In this document: positions 63,753 to 64,000 of the stretch, one piece after another | How positions within the stretch are numbered: the stretch's first letter is position 1 | How the letters are laid out: every line of letters starts with the position of its first letter | DNA from: Lithodes maja | Lineage: Eukaryota > Arthropoda > Malacostraca > Decapoda > Lithodidae | Length of the DNA stretch: 64,000 nt | Direction: 5' to 3' | Assembly (NCBI GenBank): GCA_037953745.1 | Contig: JBAKBP010003098.1 | Span: 96,590-160,589 of the forward strand | The notes under the pieces: model-generated | The model's database searches: none | What the model was told of the DNA's origin: nothing | Seen by the model: only the letters and a program-made list of their open reading frames with translations | Program-made: the position numbers and the translations under genes

Positions 63753-64000
63753 CTTTCAACATTCATTATTAACACCTCACAACATTCATCACTAACATCT
63801 TACAACATTCATAATCAACACCTCACAACATTCATGACTAACACCTTACAACATTCATCACTAACACCTCACAACATTCATCACTAACACCTCACAACAT
63901 TCATTACTAACACCTCACAACATTCATTACTAACACCTCACAACATTCATCACTAACACCTCACAACATTCATCACTAACACCTCACAACATTCATTACT
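63753..64000. repeat. 23-bp minisatellite running off the right edge
   Basis: The unit CAACATTCATCACTAACACC plus TCA is repeated at least ten times with few changes and continues at the window end. Confidence 0.9.

Noticed and set aside
63753..64000. Regular short repeats resembling a CRISPR array
   Set aside because: Units are head-to-tail without variable spacers; it is a minisatellite in a eukaryotic genome.

Overview
This is a stretch of animal genome that is very rich in transposable elements, with little host coding sequence. No operons, ribosome binding sites, prophage or CRISPR-like arrays are present. Coding segments have GT-AG introns, the dominant contents are LINEs, tRNA-derived SINEs, LTR and DIRS-type retrotransposons and many MITEs, and the host proteins look arthropod. 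A malacostracan or decapod crustacean is my best guess; this is inference and not proven from the window.

Host genes, all on the minus strand: (1) the first coding exon (6858-7049) of a p24/emp24 cargo receptor resembling logjam/TMED6; (2) three exons of a GPI-anchored Ly6/uPAR-type protein: two duplicated first-half exons (51312-51458 and 50265-50420) and one last exon (27985-28193). Each first-half exon carries five cysteines and has phase 1-1 boundaries; the last exon carries the other five cysteines. Either first-half exon joined to the last one gives a normal 10-cysteine domain, so mutually exclusive splicing is a testable idea.

Layout. 1-5.4 kb: minus-strand Ty3/gypsy element of Gmr1 type, with integrase directly after protease and a 1.6 kb LTR. 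5.6-8.3 kb: tandem repeats, a palindromic MITE and the p24 exon. 8.3-17.4 kb: pieces of one old LINE split by later insertions, including a degenerate RTE-like LINE that itself holds a 951-bp miniature LTR element (TRIM). The two TRIM LTRs read as identical and each carries a tRNA-like A-box/B-box unit. 17.4-23 kb: minus-strand DIRS-like element broken by a LINE fragment and a pogo-type MITE. 23-32 kb: LINE tails, TIR elements, minisatellites and the Ly6 last exon. 32.1-34.6 kb: second DIRS-like gag on the plus strand. 34.8-45.4 kb: a 10.6-kb element with long terminal inverted repeats, carrying a decayed copy of a multicopy conserved protein and, nested within it, a SINE, a second SINE, a hAT-type MITE and a CR1-like LINE with both ORFs open. 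45.5-47.3, 53-54.2 and 57.9-59.1 kb: clusters of TTAA-bounded MITEs nested in each other. 48-52 kb: AT-rich sequence with the two Ly6 first-half exons. 54.6-64 kb: a SINE, MITEs, minisatellites and mostly featureless DNA.

The genes do not form a functional unit. What links the window is nested insertion, and several target-site duplications let the order of events be read. All family assignments come from reading motifs and translations by eye; no database search was run.
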